Shown here in pieces: positions 16,462-24,688 of a stretch of DNA of 32,246 bases. Positions within the stretch are counted from its first letter, which is position 1, and every line of letters starts with the position of its first letter. Source of the DNA: JBOGEB01 sp050743125 (lineage in GTDB: Bacteria; Actinomycetota; Nitriliruptoria; Euzebyales; Egibacteraceae); assembly GCA_050743125.1 (NCBI GenBank), contig JBOGEB010000024.1, positions 1 to 32,246 of the forward strand. Direction: 5' to 3'. Position numbers and translations under genes: made by a program. The notes beneath the pieces were generated by a model. The model was not told the origin of the DNA and searched no databases. It was given only the letters and a program-made list of their open reading frames with translations.

Positions 16462-17408
16462 GCGGCCCCGCACCCGAAGCGCCCCGCCGCCTGGCCGACG
16501 CCCTCGTCGCCGTCAACCGGGGCGACACTGACGCCGCCGAGCGCCTAGCCGAGGCGGCCGACGCCGACGAGGAGGTGCTCGTCCCCCTCAGCGACGACCG
16601 CGAGACGCCCATGGCCATGGGTGACGACGCCGATCCCCGGTTCCTGGTGGCCTTCACCAGCCTCGACCGGGTGCGACACGCCCTGCCCGACGCCCCCCCG
16701 GTAGGCGTGGTTGGCGTGCGCCAAGTGCTTGGCTGGGCAGTGCGCTTCGCTACCCCGGTCCGCCTCGACGCCACCTCGCCGGCCGAGGTCCGCGTCTCCC
16801 CCGAGGCTGCGGCGGCGCTGGCCGAGGGCCGGCCTGTGCCCGACGTGGGTGCTCTGGCCCGCGGCGCCCGCTACGATCCGCCCCGCGCCGACGTCGCCGT
16901 CCCCGACCTGCCCCCGCCGCCCGACGGCCCCCCCGCGCACCGCACCCCGACCTACGGCACCGCCTGGCGGCCGGGAACGACCGAACTCGACGGCGCGCTC
17001 GACCCGGCCGAGGCCGAGCGCCGCCACGAGGCCGGCGAGCCCTACGTGGCGCTCATTCCCCGTGAGGACCGGGCCCCGGTCGTAGTCGAGGTCACCCCCG
17101 AGCGGGTCACCAGCCGGTTCCTCGGCGCTGCCGGCTGTGATGACCTGGTGCTCAACTTCGTGCCCCATGACGGTATTTTGTTCCACGACGAGCTGGCCAT
17201 GAAGAACTTCGACGAGGGGGCGCCGGCCAACGCACCGTCGAGCGTGCAGGTTCTGCGCTTCGAGCCCGACGGCACCCAGCGCGTCTGGATGAGTGACCAG
17301 TCGGGCGGCGGCCAGACCATCGATCAGCACGACGTCGATGTGTCTGGCCACTGGGAGCGGTTCCCCGCCTTCGGGCATTACGACGGCGTGATGAACCTGG
17401 ACCGGTGA
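16458..17408 (+). CDS. SseB-like protein A
   Basis: A 316-residue protein begun at TTG 16458, which overlaps the upstream stop (TTGA); no better start precedes the conserved part. Residues about 5-125 resemble the SseB N-terminal domain: A-L-V-A-V-N-R-G-D, V-L-V-P-L-S-D-D, F-L-V-A-F-T-S-L-D-R-V and later V-R-V-S-P-E-A-A. A proline-rich linker (L-P-P-P-P-D-G-P-P-A) separates a second domain (about 165-316) with E-V-T-P-E-R-V-T-S-R-F-L and W-E-R-F-P-A-F-G-H-Y-D-G, which I do not recognise. SseB-like proteins are common beside actinobacterial T7SS and toxin loci; biochemical role unknown. It may be an accessory or immunity factor. Confidence 0.6.
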   Translation: MSGPAPEAPRRLADALVAVNRGDTDAAERLAEAADADEEVLVPLSDDRETPMAMGDDADPRFLVAFTSLDRVRHALPDAPPVGVVGVRQVLGWAVRFATPVRLDATSPAEVRVSPEAAAALAEGRPVPDVGALARGARYDPPRADVAVPDLPPPPDGPPAHRTPTYGTAWRPGTTELDGALDPAEAERRHEAGEPYVALIPREDRAPVVVEVTPERVTSRFLGAAGCDDLVLNFVPHDGILFHDELAMKNFDEGAPANAPSSVQVLRFEPDGTQRVWMSDQSGGGQTIDQHDVDVSGHWERFPAFGHYDGVMNLDR

Positions 17409-18151
17409 CCGGGACCAACCCATCGGCCGGCGTAGAGCTGGTTCCTCTTGTCCTGCCCCGCGACGACCCCGCCGTCGGGGCGCTGCGGGCGGTGGTCCGG
17501 CCCAATCGCCGCTACCTCGAGGCCGCGTTCGTCTACTACCGCAGGCCCCTCGACCGCGATCGCAATCGTCTCACGCCCGCCGTCGGGCTGCTCGTGAGCG
17601 CTGCTCAGCCGCCCGGCCTCGCCCTCGTCGCCCGCCAGGTGACTGACTGGGTGGGCACGATCCACGGGCGAACCCCGACCGTCGTCCTCCTCGATCGCCG
17701 ATCGCTGCCTGGCGTGTTGGAGGTAGCAGCCCCGATTGGCGCGGGAGGCTCGCTTGAGGACGCCGTCGAGACCGCCCGCTATGGGGGGATTGAGGAGCAG
17801 TTGGCGTTGACCGCGGCCATGGTCGACGCCGTGCTCACGGTGGCCACACCGACGGGCGCGTCGACCACGAGTTATGCCCTGCGCCACGGTGATACCCCAG
17901 TGCTGCCCGTGGTCACTGACGACGATGGACGCCGCCTGGTACCCGTCTTCTCCTCGGACCTGGCCCTGCTCCACACCCGCCCGCCGGTCGCGGGGGCGTT
18001 GCGACTCCCCGGCGCCGTGCTCGCCCTCGCCCTGCCCCATGGCTCCGATGTCCTCCTCGACCCGGGTGGGCTCAACCCCGCCGTGATCGACGCCCGGTTG
18101 CTGCGGGCGCTGGCCGGCGTGCGGAGCCCGCTGGGCAACCAGTCGGGCTGA
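17405..18151 (+). CDS. SseB-like protein B
   Basis: A 248-residue protein whose GTG overlaps the preceding stop (GTGA), making a tight four-gene chain from 14425. The C-terminal half resembles SseB N-terminal domains: T-P-V-L-P-V-V-T-D-D-D-G-R-R-L-V-P-V-F, S-S-D-L-A-L-L and D-V-L-L-D-P-G-G-L-N-P. The N-terminal half (V-L-P-R-D-D-P-A-V-G-A-L, Y-L-E-A-A-F-V-Y-Y-R-R) looks like the SseB C-terminal type domain, so the domain order seems reversed relative to protein A. No signal peptide. Function unknown. Confidence 0.55.
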   Translation: MTGTNPSAGVELVPLVLPRDDPAVGALRAVVRPNRRYLEAAFVYYRRPLDRDRNRLTPAVGLLVSAAQPPGLALVARQVTDWVGTIHGRTPTVVLLDRRSLPGVLEVAAPIGAGGSLEDAVETARYGGIEEQLALTAAMVDAVLTVATPTGASTTSYALRHGDTPVLPVVTDDDGRRLVPVFSSDLALLHTRPPVAGALRLPGAVLALALPHGSDVLLDPGGLNPAVIDARLLRALAGVRSPLGNQSG

Positions 18152-18166
18152 CGACCTGAGAGGTCG
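18152..18166 (+). terminator. Short hairpin after SseB-like protein B
   Basis: CGACCT-GAG-AGGTCG forms a perfect six-pair stem directly after the stop at 18151. No T-run follows, so termination is uncertain. The 159 bases up to the convergent lipoprotein gene contain nothing else I can support. Confidence 0.3.
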
Positions 18167-18310
18167 CGTGAACAGGCAGCGCTGGCCACGGCCGAGAAAT
18201 GCGGCTTTCCTCCACGTACCTCCGTCCCGAGTCCCTCGTGACTGGCGCGGCCTGGGAGGGCAACCTTGAGCACACCCTCGACCGGGCACGCGCGGCGGCA
18301 GAACGAGCGA

Positions 18311-18793
18311 TCACGGCGTCGGTCCACCTTCGTCCACGAATTCCAGCTGATACGGGCCGGGATCCATGCTGTAGGCTCGGAGCACGGCGTCCTCCCGGGG
18401 GTAGGTGTGTGCCCCACCGGTGATGTACCCACCGGCGAAGGCCACAGCGTGGACCACTTGGCCTTGGTGAGTGAAGATCAACAGCACCCCGCTGTTGTCG
18501 GAGTAACGCCCGTCGCGTCCGAACACGGTCGTCCCGATCGTGTCATCGATGAACCGGTAGCTGTTACCCTCGCCGAACAGGTGCACGGTGTCCCAGTCGA
18601 AATTCGTGAACTCGTCCATCCGCCGCTCCGCCGCCCGCGGGCCGGTACGGTGAAACTCGCCCAGGCTTCGGGTCACCGGCGTGTCGTACTTGTACGGCCT
18701 CCTGTCGGTCATCGAAATCCCCTCGCAGCCGGCAATGGCCATCATCGACACGAGCAAGACGGTTGCGGCGACCAGACGCCGAAACGAGCCCAT
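18311..18793 (-). CDS. Lipoprotein, candidate immunity protein for the DUF6973-like toxin
   Basis: A 160-residue protein. The signal peptide is R-R-L-V-A-A-T-V-L-L-V-S-M-M-A-I-A-G-C with a clear lipobox. The mature domain is a compact alpha/beta fold with F-D-W-D-T-V-H-L-F-G-E-G, R-F-I-D-D-T-I-G and S-G-V-L-L-I-F-T-H-Q-G-Q-V-V. This pattern resembles small lipoproteins of actinobacteria, but I cannot name a family. Its ATG shares a base with the TGA of the toxin (TGATG). Coupling plus export suggests it neutralises the toxin outside the cytoplasmic membrane. Confidence 0.65.
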   Translation of the reverse strand: MGSFRRLVAATVLLVSMMAIAGCEGISMTDRRPYKYDTPVTRSLGEFHRTGPRAAERRMDEFTNFDWDTVHLFGEGNSYRFIDDTIGTTVFGRDGRYSDNSGVLLIFTHQGQVVHAVAFAGGYITGGAHTYPREDAVLRAYSMDPGPYQLEFVDEGGPTP

Positions 18794-19782
18794 CAGCTCC
18801 CCGCCCCCCTTGAGTTCACGTCGCCGCTGTCGCCCCGCTCCGCCGGCTGACCCCCACCTTGTGGCGGATCGTTCGCCTGGCCATGCTCGCCCAAGCGCAC
18901 TTGATCGCTGTAGGCAAGCTCGCCGTCGCGGTCGATGACCACCATGTCCCCCCTCTCGATGGATTGCTCGACCAGGTCGGCCAGCTCCTCCGGGCTGGCG
19001 TCGGGATGCTCCGCGGCGATCCGGCGGCCTACCTCGTTGTTGTACAGATCCATCGCCTCCCGATCCGCCGGGTTCACCGGCCTCCCGCCCTGTGTCACAC
19101 CCTCATGGGCGTTCGCGAACTTCCTGGCGAACTCCTGTCCGAACTCACGTGCCATCAAAGCGTTCCAGTAGGCGTGACGGAACGCGTCCAGATGCCCGTC
19201 GTTCGCCTCTCCCCGGGTCGGCTCCCGACCCGGGGAGTAGCGCCTCTGCGCCTCTGCGATGGCATCCTCTTTGACGTTCCTGAAGTCCCGCATCTTGGCG
19301 AGGGACAGCAGGTTGAGCAACTGCGCCTCGGTGCGGGTGAGCGACTCCGGATCGGTGGCGAGGCTGGCGGGCCAGGGCGGCTCCCAGTCCACCATCTCCT
19401 CGTCGGCTACCTGGTAGGTGGCCAGGATGTCGGCGAGCGGATCGTCGTGCGACGGCGGCTGGTCCGGCATGCCGCCGTCCCGCAGCAAGGCTGCGATCCG
19501 GGCGTCCTCCATCGTCACCGGCCCGCCGCCGGTGTCGGCCTGCCGGAACGCCTGCGCCACCGCCCGCACCCACTGATCGCCCAGGCCGTTCACCCCGATC
19601 CACTCGACCAGGTCGCGCAGCACGCCCGAGACGTCAACGGGGTAGTCGGACGGCGCGGCGGCATACGCGTCGTACTGCTCGGTCAACGCCCCGGCCCGCC
19701 TCCGCGACGACTCGTTCAGGTCCCGTCCAGCATTCACGTACAGGTCGAGATCGTCTGGGTCCGCCGAGCTGACCGCCACCAC
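18793..19782 (-). CDS. T7SS-type effector with DUF6973-like domain
   Basis: A 329-residue protein starting at GTG 19782 (TAGGGGAT just upstream). Residues 1-110 are a leader-like helical part with W-V-R-A-V-A-Q-A-F-R-Q-A-D-T at the position of WVGR-GEAF-ADRA. The domain at about 190-285 contains D-G-H-L-D-A-F-R-H-A-Y-W-N-A-L-M-A-R-E-F-G, A-N-A-H-E-G and M-D-L-Y-N-N-E-V-G-R-R-I, matching the DUF6973 pattern (DAxRHAxWNA, MDxxNNxxGR) found in polymorphic toxins. Its conserved His, Glu and Asn residues could form a catalytic site, but the activity is unknown to me. A Gly/Pro-rich end follows. The coupled lipoprotein suggests an envelope target. It is divergent from the WXG100 gene at 19880, which may be its partner. 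Confidence 0.65.
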   Translation of the reverse strand: MVAVSSADPDDLDLYVNAGRDLNESSRRRAGALTEQYDAYAAAPSDYPVDVSGVLRDLVEWIGVNGLGDQWVRAVAQAFRQADTGGGPVTMEDARIAALLRDGGMPDQPPSHDDPLADILATYQVADEEMVDWEPPWPASLATDPESLTRTEAQLLNLLSLAKMRDFRNVKEDAIAEAQRRYSPGREPTRGEANDGHLDAFRHAYWNALMAREFGQEFARKFANAHEGVTQGGRPVNPADREAMDLYNNEVGRRIAAEHPDASPEELADLVEQSIERGDMVVIDRDGELAYSDQVRLGEHGQANDPPQGGGQPAERGDSGDVNSRGAGS

Positions 19783-19835
19783 AATCCCCTATGTCATCAC
19801 GCCGCTGGCCTGCTGCCGACAGACCGCTTGCTCGC

Positions 19836-19841
19836 TACAGT
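19836..19841 (+). promoter_or_regulatory. Candidate -10 box (TACAGT) for the 19880 gene
   Basis: GCTACAGT lies about 40 bases upstream of the ATG at 19880, and the same octamer occurs upstream of the EsxA-like gene at 24632-24639. TACAGT fits TANNNT. No clear -35 is visible at the expected distance. The gene has a strong ribosome site, GGAGGGAG. Confidence 0.35.
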
Positions 19842-19879
19842 ATGCATCGATCCGCCTGACCCGGAGGGAGCGGGGTGTC

Positions 19880-20221
19880 ATGGGCGATCTCGACGACGTC
19901 CTGTTCAACTCTGCGGGCGCCGCTGACCTCGCAGCCGAGCTGCGCTCCGCCGCCTCGGCCGTCGACCACGAAGCAGGAGAGCGGAACCGGGTGGGCGACC
20001 AGGCAAAACAGGAGTGGCGCGGCACCTACCGCGAGCGATTCGACGAGTGGCTAACCGGCTGCGTGGACGAGGGTCACAGGATCGCCGACGAACTCCGGCG
20101 GGCGGCAACCCAGCTCGACCAGGCGGCCAGTGATGCCCGCGCCGAGCAGACCCGCCGGGAACAGGCTCGCGAGGACCGCCCGTGGTATGAGAAGGCTTGG
20201 GACGCCGTAACTCCCGGCTGA
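19880..20221 (+). CDS. WXG100-like protein upstream of the secretion ATPase
   Basis: A 113-residue protein. ATG 19880 is preceded by GGAGGGAG. Helix one starts F-N-S-A-G-A-A-D-L-A-A-E-L-R; E-W-R-G-T-Y-R-E-R-F-D-E-W marks the WXG turn; helix two is E-L-R-R-A-A-T-Q-L-D-Q-A. The tail R-P-W-Y-E-K-A-W-D-A-V-T-P-G is short and aromatic, as seen in T7SS substrates that need a C-terminal recognition signal. It lies between the divergent DUF6973-like effector and the ATPase. It may partner with that effector or with several substrates. It is intact and of usual family length. Confidence 0.75.
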   Translation: MGDLDDVLFNSAGAADLAAELRSAASAVDHEAGERNRVGDQAKQEWRGTYRERFDEWLTGCVDEGHRIADELRRAATQLDQAASDARAEQTRREQAREDRPWYEKAWDAVTPG

Positions 20222-20329
20222 ACACCCTTTCGCCCCCGCATGGCCGGTAGAGCGCGGCCCGCAATGCGGCGACGCTACACAGCGCCCGGCGATGAAGCCG
20301 CGCCCGTAGCAGCGGAAAGAGGGCGCGGC

Positions 20330-20335
20330 TACCCT
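20330..20335 (+). promoter_or_regulatory. Candidate -10 box (TACCCT); possible leaderless start of the ATPase gene
   Basis: TACCCT ends eight bases before the GTG at 20344, so transcription would begin at or next to the start codon. No ribosome site exists in the short gap. Leaderless mRNAs with GTG starts are frequent in actinobacteria. The same box and spacing are preserved in the copy at 13993-14051. Confidence 0.45.
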
Positions 20336-20343
20336 CGCGAACG

Positions 20344-23300
20344 GTGCAGCTCGTCGTCGAAACCGCTGGTGGCGTCCGTGACGTCGATGTGAACGTCCAG
20401 GTGCCGGACGCGACCGTCGCGGACCTCGTGGAGGCACTGGGACATTCTGCGGCCGACGGTACGCGCGGCGTCGCCGTGGACGGCCGGTTCCTGCAGGGGT
20501 ACCTGACGTTGACCGAGGCCGGGCTGCATGACGGCGCGGTCGTCCGCCTGGCCGCGGGTCCCCAGCCGGTGAGCGCCGTCGCTCATGACGGGCCGATCCT
20601 CGCGGTGGTGAGTGGCATCGACGCTGGCCACCGCATCCGGCTGCACACCGGCCGCACGGTGATCGGCCGCGACGCCGCCTGCGATGTGACGCTCGACAGC
20701 TCCACCGTGTCGAGCCAGCACTGCGCCGTCGAGGTCGACCAGCTCGGCCGAGCCGTCGTCAAGGACCTGGACTCCCGGAACGGCACATGGATCGGCGACG
20801 AGCGTGTGGCCCAACCCCGCACGCTTCCGCCCGGCGAGCTCCTCAGGCTGGGCGCGGTGCACCTGACGCTGTTCGAGCGTGAGCGTGACGATCGGCCGGC
20901 CGGGCTCGATCTCGCGCGGCATCTTGGTTCTGGCGGCAACGTGCCGTTCAACCGGCCACCTCGCGCCGCGCCACCCCCCGAACCGCCTGCGATGAAGCTG
21001 CCCAAGCCACCGCGTGAGGAGCCCGCCAAACAGCCCTTCTCGTGGATCTCGCTCCTGGTGCCGATCGCGGTGGGCGCCGTGATGGCCGCCGTCTTGTCCC
21101 CCATCTACGCGCTGTTCATGTTGCTGTCCCCCGTGATGATGATCGGCAACTGGGTCGAGAGCCGCCGTCGCGGCAAGCAGGTTTCCCGGCAAGAGGCGGC
21201 CCGGTTCGCCGGGGACCTTGCGGCGTTCCGCAACGAGTTGGAGCGGCTTCGCGCCAAGGCCACGGTGCGGACCCGTGCCCAGCTACCCGACCCCTCGGAG
21301 GTCTTGCGCCGGGCGAGTGCGCCCAGCGTGCGTTTGTGGGAGCGACGTCCTAGTGACCGCGACTTCCTCCACCTGTACACCGGCCTCGGCACGGTTTCCT
21401 GGCAGCCGCCCGTTGAGTCCGACCACACCGAGCGCCCGACCGAGGTGCTCGAGTTGCTGGCCGAGGTCTCCCACCTCGCGAACGTCCCGGTGCCGGTCGA
21501 CCTGGCCGGCGGCGGCGTCGTGGGTATCGCTGGAGATCGGGCGTGCAGCGTCGCGCTCGCACGGTCGCTGGTCTGCCAGGCCGCAGTCCACCATGGACCG
21601 GCCGACCTGCGCATCGCGGTGCTGACCGACCCGGACGAGGCGAGCGCCTGGGAGTGGACGAAGTGGCTGCCGCACACCCGGGACTTCGACGCCGGCGGCG
21701 GGGCCCGGCTGTTGGCCGACCGGCCCGACGACGCGGATGCGCTCCTGCGCAGCCTCCTAGAGGCCGGTCAGGCACGAATGACCAGCCAGACCGGTCAGGA
21801 GCGTGAGACCGGCCCGGTGCTGCTCACCGTGATCGACGCGATCGGGCTGACCGAAGGCAGGAACGCGCCTGCCCGCACCTTGCTGCGCGGGGATGCTGGC
21901 CCGGTCGCCGGGATCGTGCTCGCGAGCACCACCGACCGCCTTCCGGCGGTCTGCACGACGGTGGTGGAGCTGCTCGACCCGTTCGGCACGGCCAACCTCG
22001 CCGCTCCACAGCGCGGGGAAGGCGTCGAGGGGCTGGTCGCCGCAGGCGTCAGCGTCGAGACCGCCCGCGCCTGCGCGCTGACGCTCGCTCGCTTCGAGGA
22101 CCCGGAGATCGCGACCGCTGGGGCCTCGCTGCCCGCGCGGGTGGATCTGACCGCGTTGTTCGCCGACGACGTGTTCGACCCTGAGGTGCTGACGCGACGC
22201 TGGCAGGTTGGTGGGGACGATCCTGGCGCCGTGGCCCCCATCGGGGTGACCGAGGACGGCGTGCTGACGCTCGACATGGTCCGTGACGGGCCGCACGGGC
22301 TGGTAGGTGGCACCACGGGCTCCGGCAAGAGCGAGCTGCTGCGCAGCCTCGTCGCCGGGCTTGCGCTGGGCGCCGACCCCCAGCACTTGAACTTCGTGCT
22401 GGTCGACTACAAGGGCGGGAGCGCCTTCGACGAGTGCGCCCGTCTGCCCCACACGGTCGGGCTCGTCACCGACCTCGACGCGCAGCTCGGTGAGCGGGCG
22501 CTGCGTTGCTTGGAGGCCGAGCTCCACTACCGCGAGCGGCTGCTGCGCGAGGCCGGTGCGACCGACCTGCCGGCGTACCTGCGGCTGCCCGCTGCGGCCG
22601 AGACCCCGCTGCCCCGGCTGGTGGTGATCATCGATGAGTTCGCCACGATGGCGGCTGAGCTGCCCGACTTCATGGAGGCCCTGGTCGGCATCGCCCAGCG
22701 TGGCCGCAGCCTCGGCGTCCACCTGCTGCTCGCCACCCAGCGCCCGTCCGGCGCCGTCAAGGACAACATCCGCGCGAACACCAACCTGCGCATCGCGCTG
22801 CGGGTCCAGGACGTCGGGGACTCCACCGACGTCATCGGCGTGCGCGACGCGGCGCGGATCGGCCGTGGCCAGCCCGGCCGCGCGTACGTCCGGTTGGGAC
22901 CGTCGGAGGTCGTGCCGATTCAGACCGCCTTGGTGACCGGGGTGAGCCGAAAAGACGGCGGCCGTGTCGATGTAGCGCCATTTCAGTTCGGCCGGCGGTC
23001 GCGCCCAGCGCAGCCCAAGCGGGTGTCAGCCGAGGAGGAGGCGAGCGACCTCGAGCGCCTCGTCGTCGCCGCACGGGCCGCGTTCGCCGCGTCCGGGATG
23101 CCTGAGCCACGCCGGCCCTGGCCGGAGCCACTGCCGACCGACCTGCCGCTCGACGCGGTGGCCGATCCGGAGGCTGTCGCAACCGGAAGCGCGCGCATCG
23201 CGCTGGCCGACGATCCCGACGCGCAGGCGCAGTACCCGCTGGGCTGGGACCTGGGCAGGGGCAACCTGCTGCTCTACGGCGTCAGCGGCAGCGGGACGAC

Positions 23301-24588
23301 TACCACCTTGGCGTCGCTTGCCCTGTCGCTGGCGGCCGGCTCGGCGCCTGACGACCTCCATCTGTACGTGCTCGACTTCGGGGCGGGTGAACTCGCACCG
23401 CTCGACGGGCTGCCCCACACCGGCGCGGTGATCACTGCCACCGAGGGGGAGCGGCAGCGGCGGCTCGTCCGCTGGCTTCGGGGCGAGCTCGACCGGCGCC
23501 GGGAGCTGGGTGCCGCCCAACGTGACGAGCCGCAACTCGTCCTGCTGCTGGACGGCTACGCAGCGTTCAGGGCCGAGTACGACGACCCCGCAGTCGAGTG
23601 GGTACAGGACCATCTGGCTCGGATCATCGCTGAGGGGCCGCCGCTCGGCATCCTCACCGTCGTGACCGCGGACCGAGCCGGCGCCGTGCCGACCGCGCTG
23701 TCCTCGACGGTGTCGCAGAAATGGCTGCTCCACCTGGCAGACCCGTACGACTACTCCGCGTTCGGGGTCAAGTCACAGTCGATCGGTGTCCTGCCTCCTG
23801 GCCGTGCGGTGGTTGCCGCTACCAGCCAGCTAATCCAGATCGGCCGGCCAGCGCCGACGCTGGCCGAGGCGGTCGCGCGGGTCGCCGCTGGCGCGTCCAC
23901 GGGGACACGGCGGCCGGTCGCGCTGTCGACGCTGCCCACCGCGGTCGAGCCCGCCGCGCTCCGGGACGCGGTGCACCTCGCCGACCAGATGTGGTCGCTG
24001 CCGGTGGGCATCGCCGAGAGCGCCCTCGCCCCAGCGGTGCTGCGCGTGTACCCAGCCGAGCACGTGCTCGTCGCCGGTCCAGCGCGGTCTGGGCGCAGCG
24101 GCCTGCTTCACGCGCTCGCCCACCTGCTCGTCGAGGCCGCGCCGGACGTCGGCCTCACCGTGGTGGCGACGCGGCCGTCGCCACTGCGTGCCCTCGACGT
24201 CGCGCGAGTGGTCACTCAAGCAGATGGGCTGCCCGATGCGCTCGCCGAGGTGGCCGAGTCCCGGGGCCGACAGGTCGTGCTCATCGACGACGCCGACGCG
24301 CTGGACGACCCGGGCGGCGCGATCGAGCGGTTACTCAAGCAGCGCCTGCCAGACGTGCACGTCATCGCCGCCGGGCGCGCGGACACGCTCCGCTCCGCCT
24401 ACGGCCACTGGACGCAACAGGTGCGCCGGTCACGCTCAGGGGTACTGCTGCGCCCCGACGTGGACCTGGACGGCGACCTGCTGGGGGTCCGACTGCCGCG
24501 GCGCGCTCCCGTCCCCGTTACCATCGCTCGCGGATGGCTCGTCAACGACGGCGCGGCCGAGTTCATCCAGGCCGCCACGATCCGGTAA
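20344..24588 (+). CDS. FHA-containing FtsK/SpoIIIE-type T7SS secretion ATPase (EccC/EssC-like)
   Basis: An intact 1414-residue protein starting at GTG 20344. Residues 1-75 resemble YukD/ubiquitin-like domains. An FHA domain (about 85-175) has V-I-G-R, S-S-Q-H and N-G-T-W-I-G-D, the phospho-Thr-binding positions. Two hydrophobic segments lie at about 230-268. Three ATPase modules follow. The first is canonical, with Walker A G-T-T-G-S-G-K-S (about 656-663) and V-V-I-I-D-E-F (about 760-766). The second has G-V-S-G-S-G-T-T-T near 978 with the Walker lysine replaced by Thr. The third has G-P-A-R-S-G-R-S near 1244 with Arg in that place and a retained L-I-D-D-A-D. It powers export of WXG100 proteins and effectors across the membrane. 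FHA and YukD-like parts in one chain resemble EssC plus YukD. EccB, EccD and mycosin genes are not in the window. Confidence 0.9.
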   Translation: MQLVVETAGGVRDVDVNVQVPDATVADLVEALGHSAADGTRGVAVDGRFLQGYLTLTEAGLHDGAVVRLAAGPQPVSAVAHDGPILAVVSGIDAGHRIRLHTGRTVIGRDAACDVTLDSSTVSSQHCAVEVDQLGRAVVKDLDSRNGTWIGDERVAQPRTLPPGELLRLGAVHLTLFERERDDRPAGLDLARHLGSGGNVPFNRPPRAAPPPEPPAMKLPKPPREEPAKQPFSWISLLVPIAVGAVMAAVLSPIYALFMLLSPVMMIGNWVESRRRGKQVSRQEAARFAGDLAAFRNELERLRAKATVRTRAQLPDPSEVLRRASAPSVRLWERRPSDRDFLHLYTGLGTVSWQPPVESDHTERPTEVLELLAEVSHLANVPVPVDLAGGGVVGIAGDRACSVALARSLVCQAAVHHGPADLRIAVLTDPDEASAWEWTKWLPHTRDFDAGGGARLLADRPDDADALLRSLLEAGQARMTSQTGQERETGPVLLTVIDAIGLTEGRNAPARTLLRGDAGPVAGIVLASTTDRLPAVCTTVVELLDPFGTANLAAPQRGEGVEGLVAAGVSVETARACALTLARFEDPEIATAGASLPARVDLTALFADDVFDPEVLTRRWQVGGDDPGAVAPIGVTEDGVLTLDMVRDGPHGLVGGTTGSGKSELLRSLVAGLALGADPQHLNFVLVDYKGGSAFDECARLPHTVGLVTDLDAQLGERALRCLEAELHYRERLLREAGATDLPAYLRLPAAAETPLPRLVVIIDEFATMAAELPDFMEALVGIAQRGRSLGVHLLLATQRPSGAVKDNIRANTNLRIALRVQDVGDSTDVIGVRDAARIGRGQPGRAYVRLGPSEVVPIQTALVTGVSRKDGGRVDVAPFQFGRRSRPAQPKRVSAEEEASDLERLVVAARAAFAASGMPEPRRPWPEPLPTDLPLDAVADPEAVATGSARIALADDPDAQAQYPLGWDLGRGNLLLYGVSGSGTTTTLASLALSLAAGSAPDDLHLYVLDFGAGELAPLDGLPHTGAVITATEGERQRRLVRWLRGELDRRRELGAAQRDEPQLVLLLDGYAAFRAEYDDPAVEWVQDHLARIIAEGPPLGILTVVTADRAGAVPTALSSTVSQKWLLHLADPYDYSAFGVKSQSIGVLPPGRAVVAATSQLIQIGRPAPTLAEAVARVAAGASTGTRRPVALSTLPTAVEPAALRDAVHLADQMWSLPVGIAESALAPAVLRVYPAEHVLVAGPARSGRSGLLHALAHLLVEAAPDVGLTVVATRPSPLRALDVARVVTQADGLPDALAEVAESRGRQVVLIDDADALDDPGGAIERLLKQRLPDVHVIAAGRADTLRSAYGHWTQQVRRSRSGVLLRPDVDLDGDLLGVRLPRRAPVPVTIARGWLVNDGAAEFIQAATIR

Positions 24589-24591
24589 TGA

Positions 24592-24611
24592 TGTCGGGGA
24601 AATCCCCGACA
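24592..24611 (+). terminator. Perfect hairpin between ATPase and EsxA-like gene
   Basis: TGTCGGGG-AAAT-CCCCGACA is an eight-pair perfect stem with a four-base loop, three bases after the ATPase stop. There is no T-run. It may act as partial terminator or as an RNA end that stabilises the upstream message, letting the WXG100 gene be expressed at a different level from its own promoter. Confidence 0.5.
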
Positions 24612-24633
24612 AGCACCGGCATCTGCCCAAAGC

Positions 24634-24639
24634 TACAGT
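24634..24639 (+). promoter_or_regulatory. Candidate -10 box (TACAGT) for the EsxA-like gene
   Basis: GCTACAGT lies after the hairpin and about 50 bases upstream of the ATG at 24689. It is identical to the octamer upstream of 19880. GAGGAGA at about 24673 is the ribosome site. No clear -35 was found. Confidence 0.35.
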
Positions 24640-24688
24640 CGGATGACGCAACCGAGTCCGTCGCCGCAACTCGAGGAGATTACGAACT

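Noticed and set aside
18199..18423. A 74-codon plus-strand frame between convergent genes
   Set aside because: No ribosome site or family resemblance, and its second half is antisense to the lipoprotein gene.
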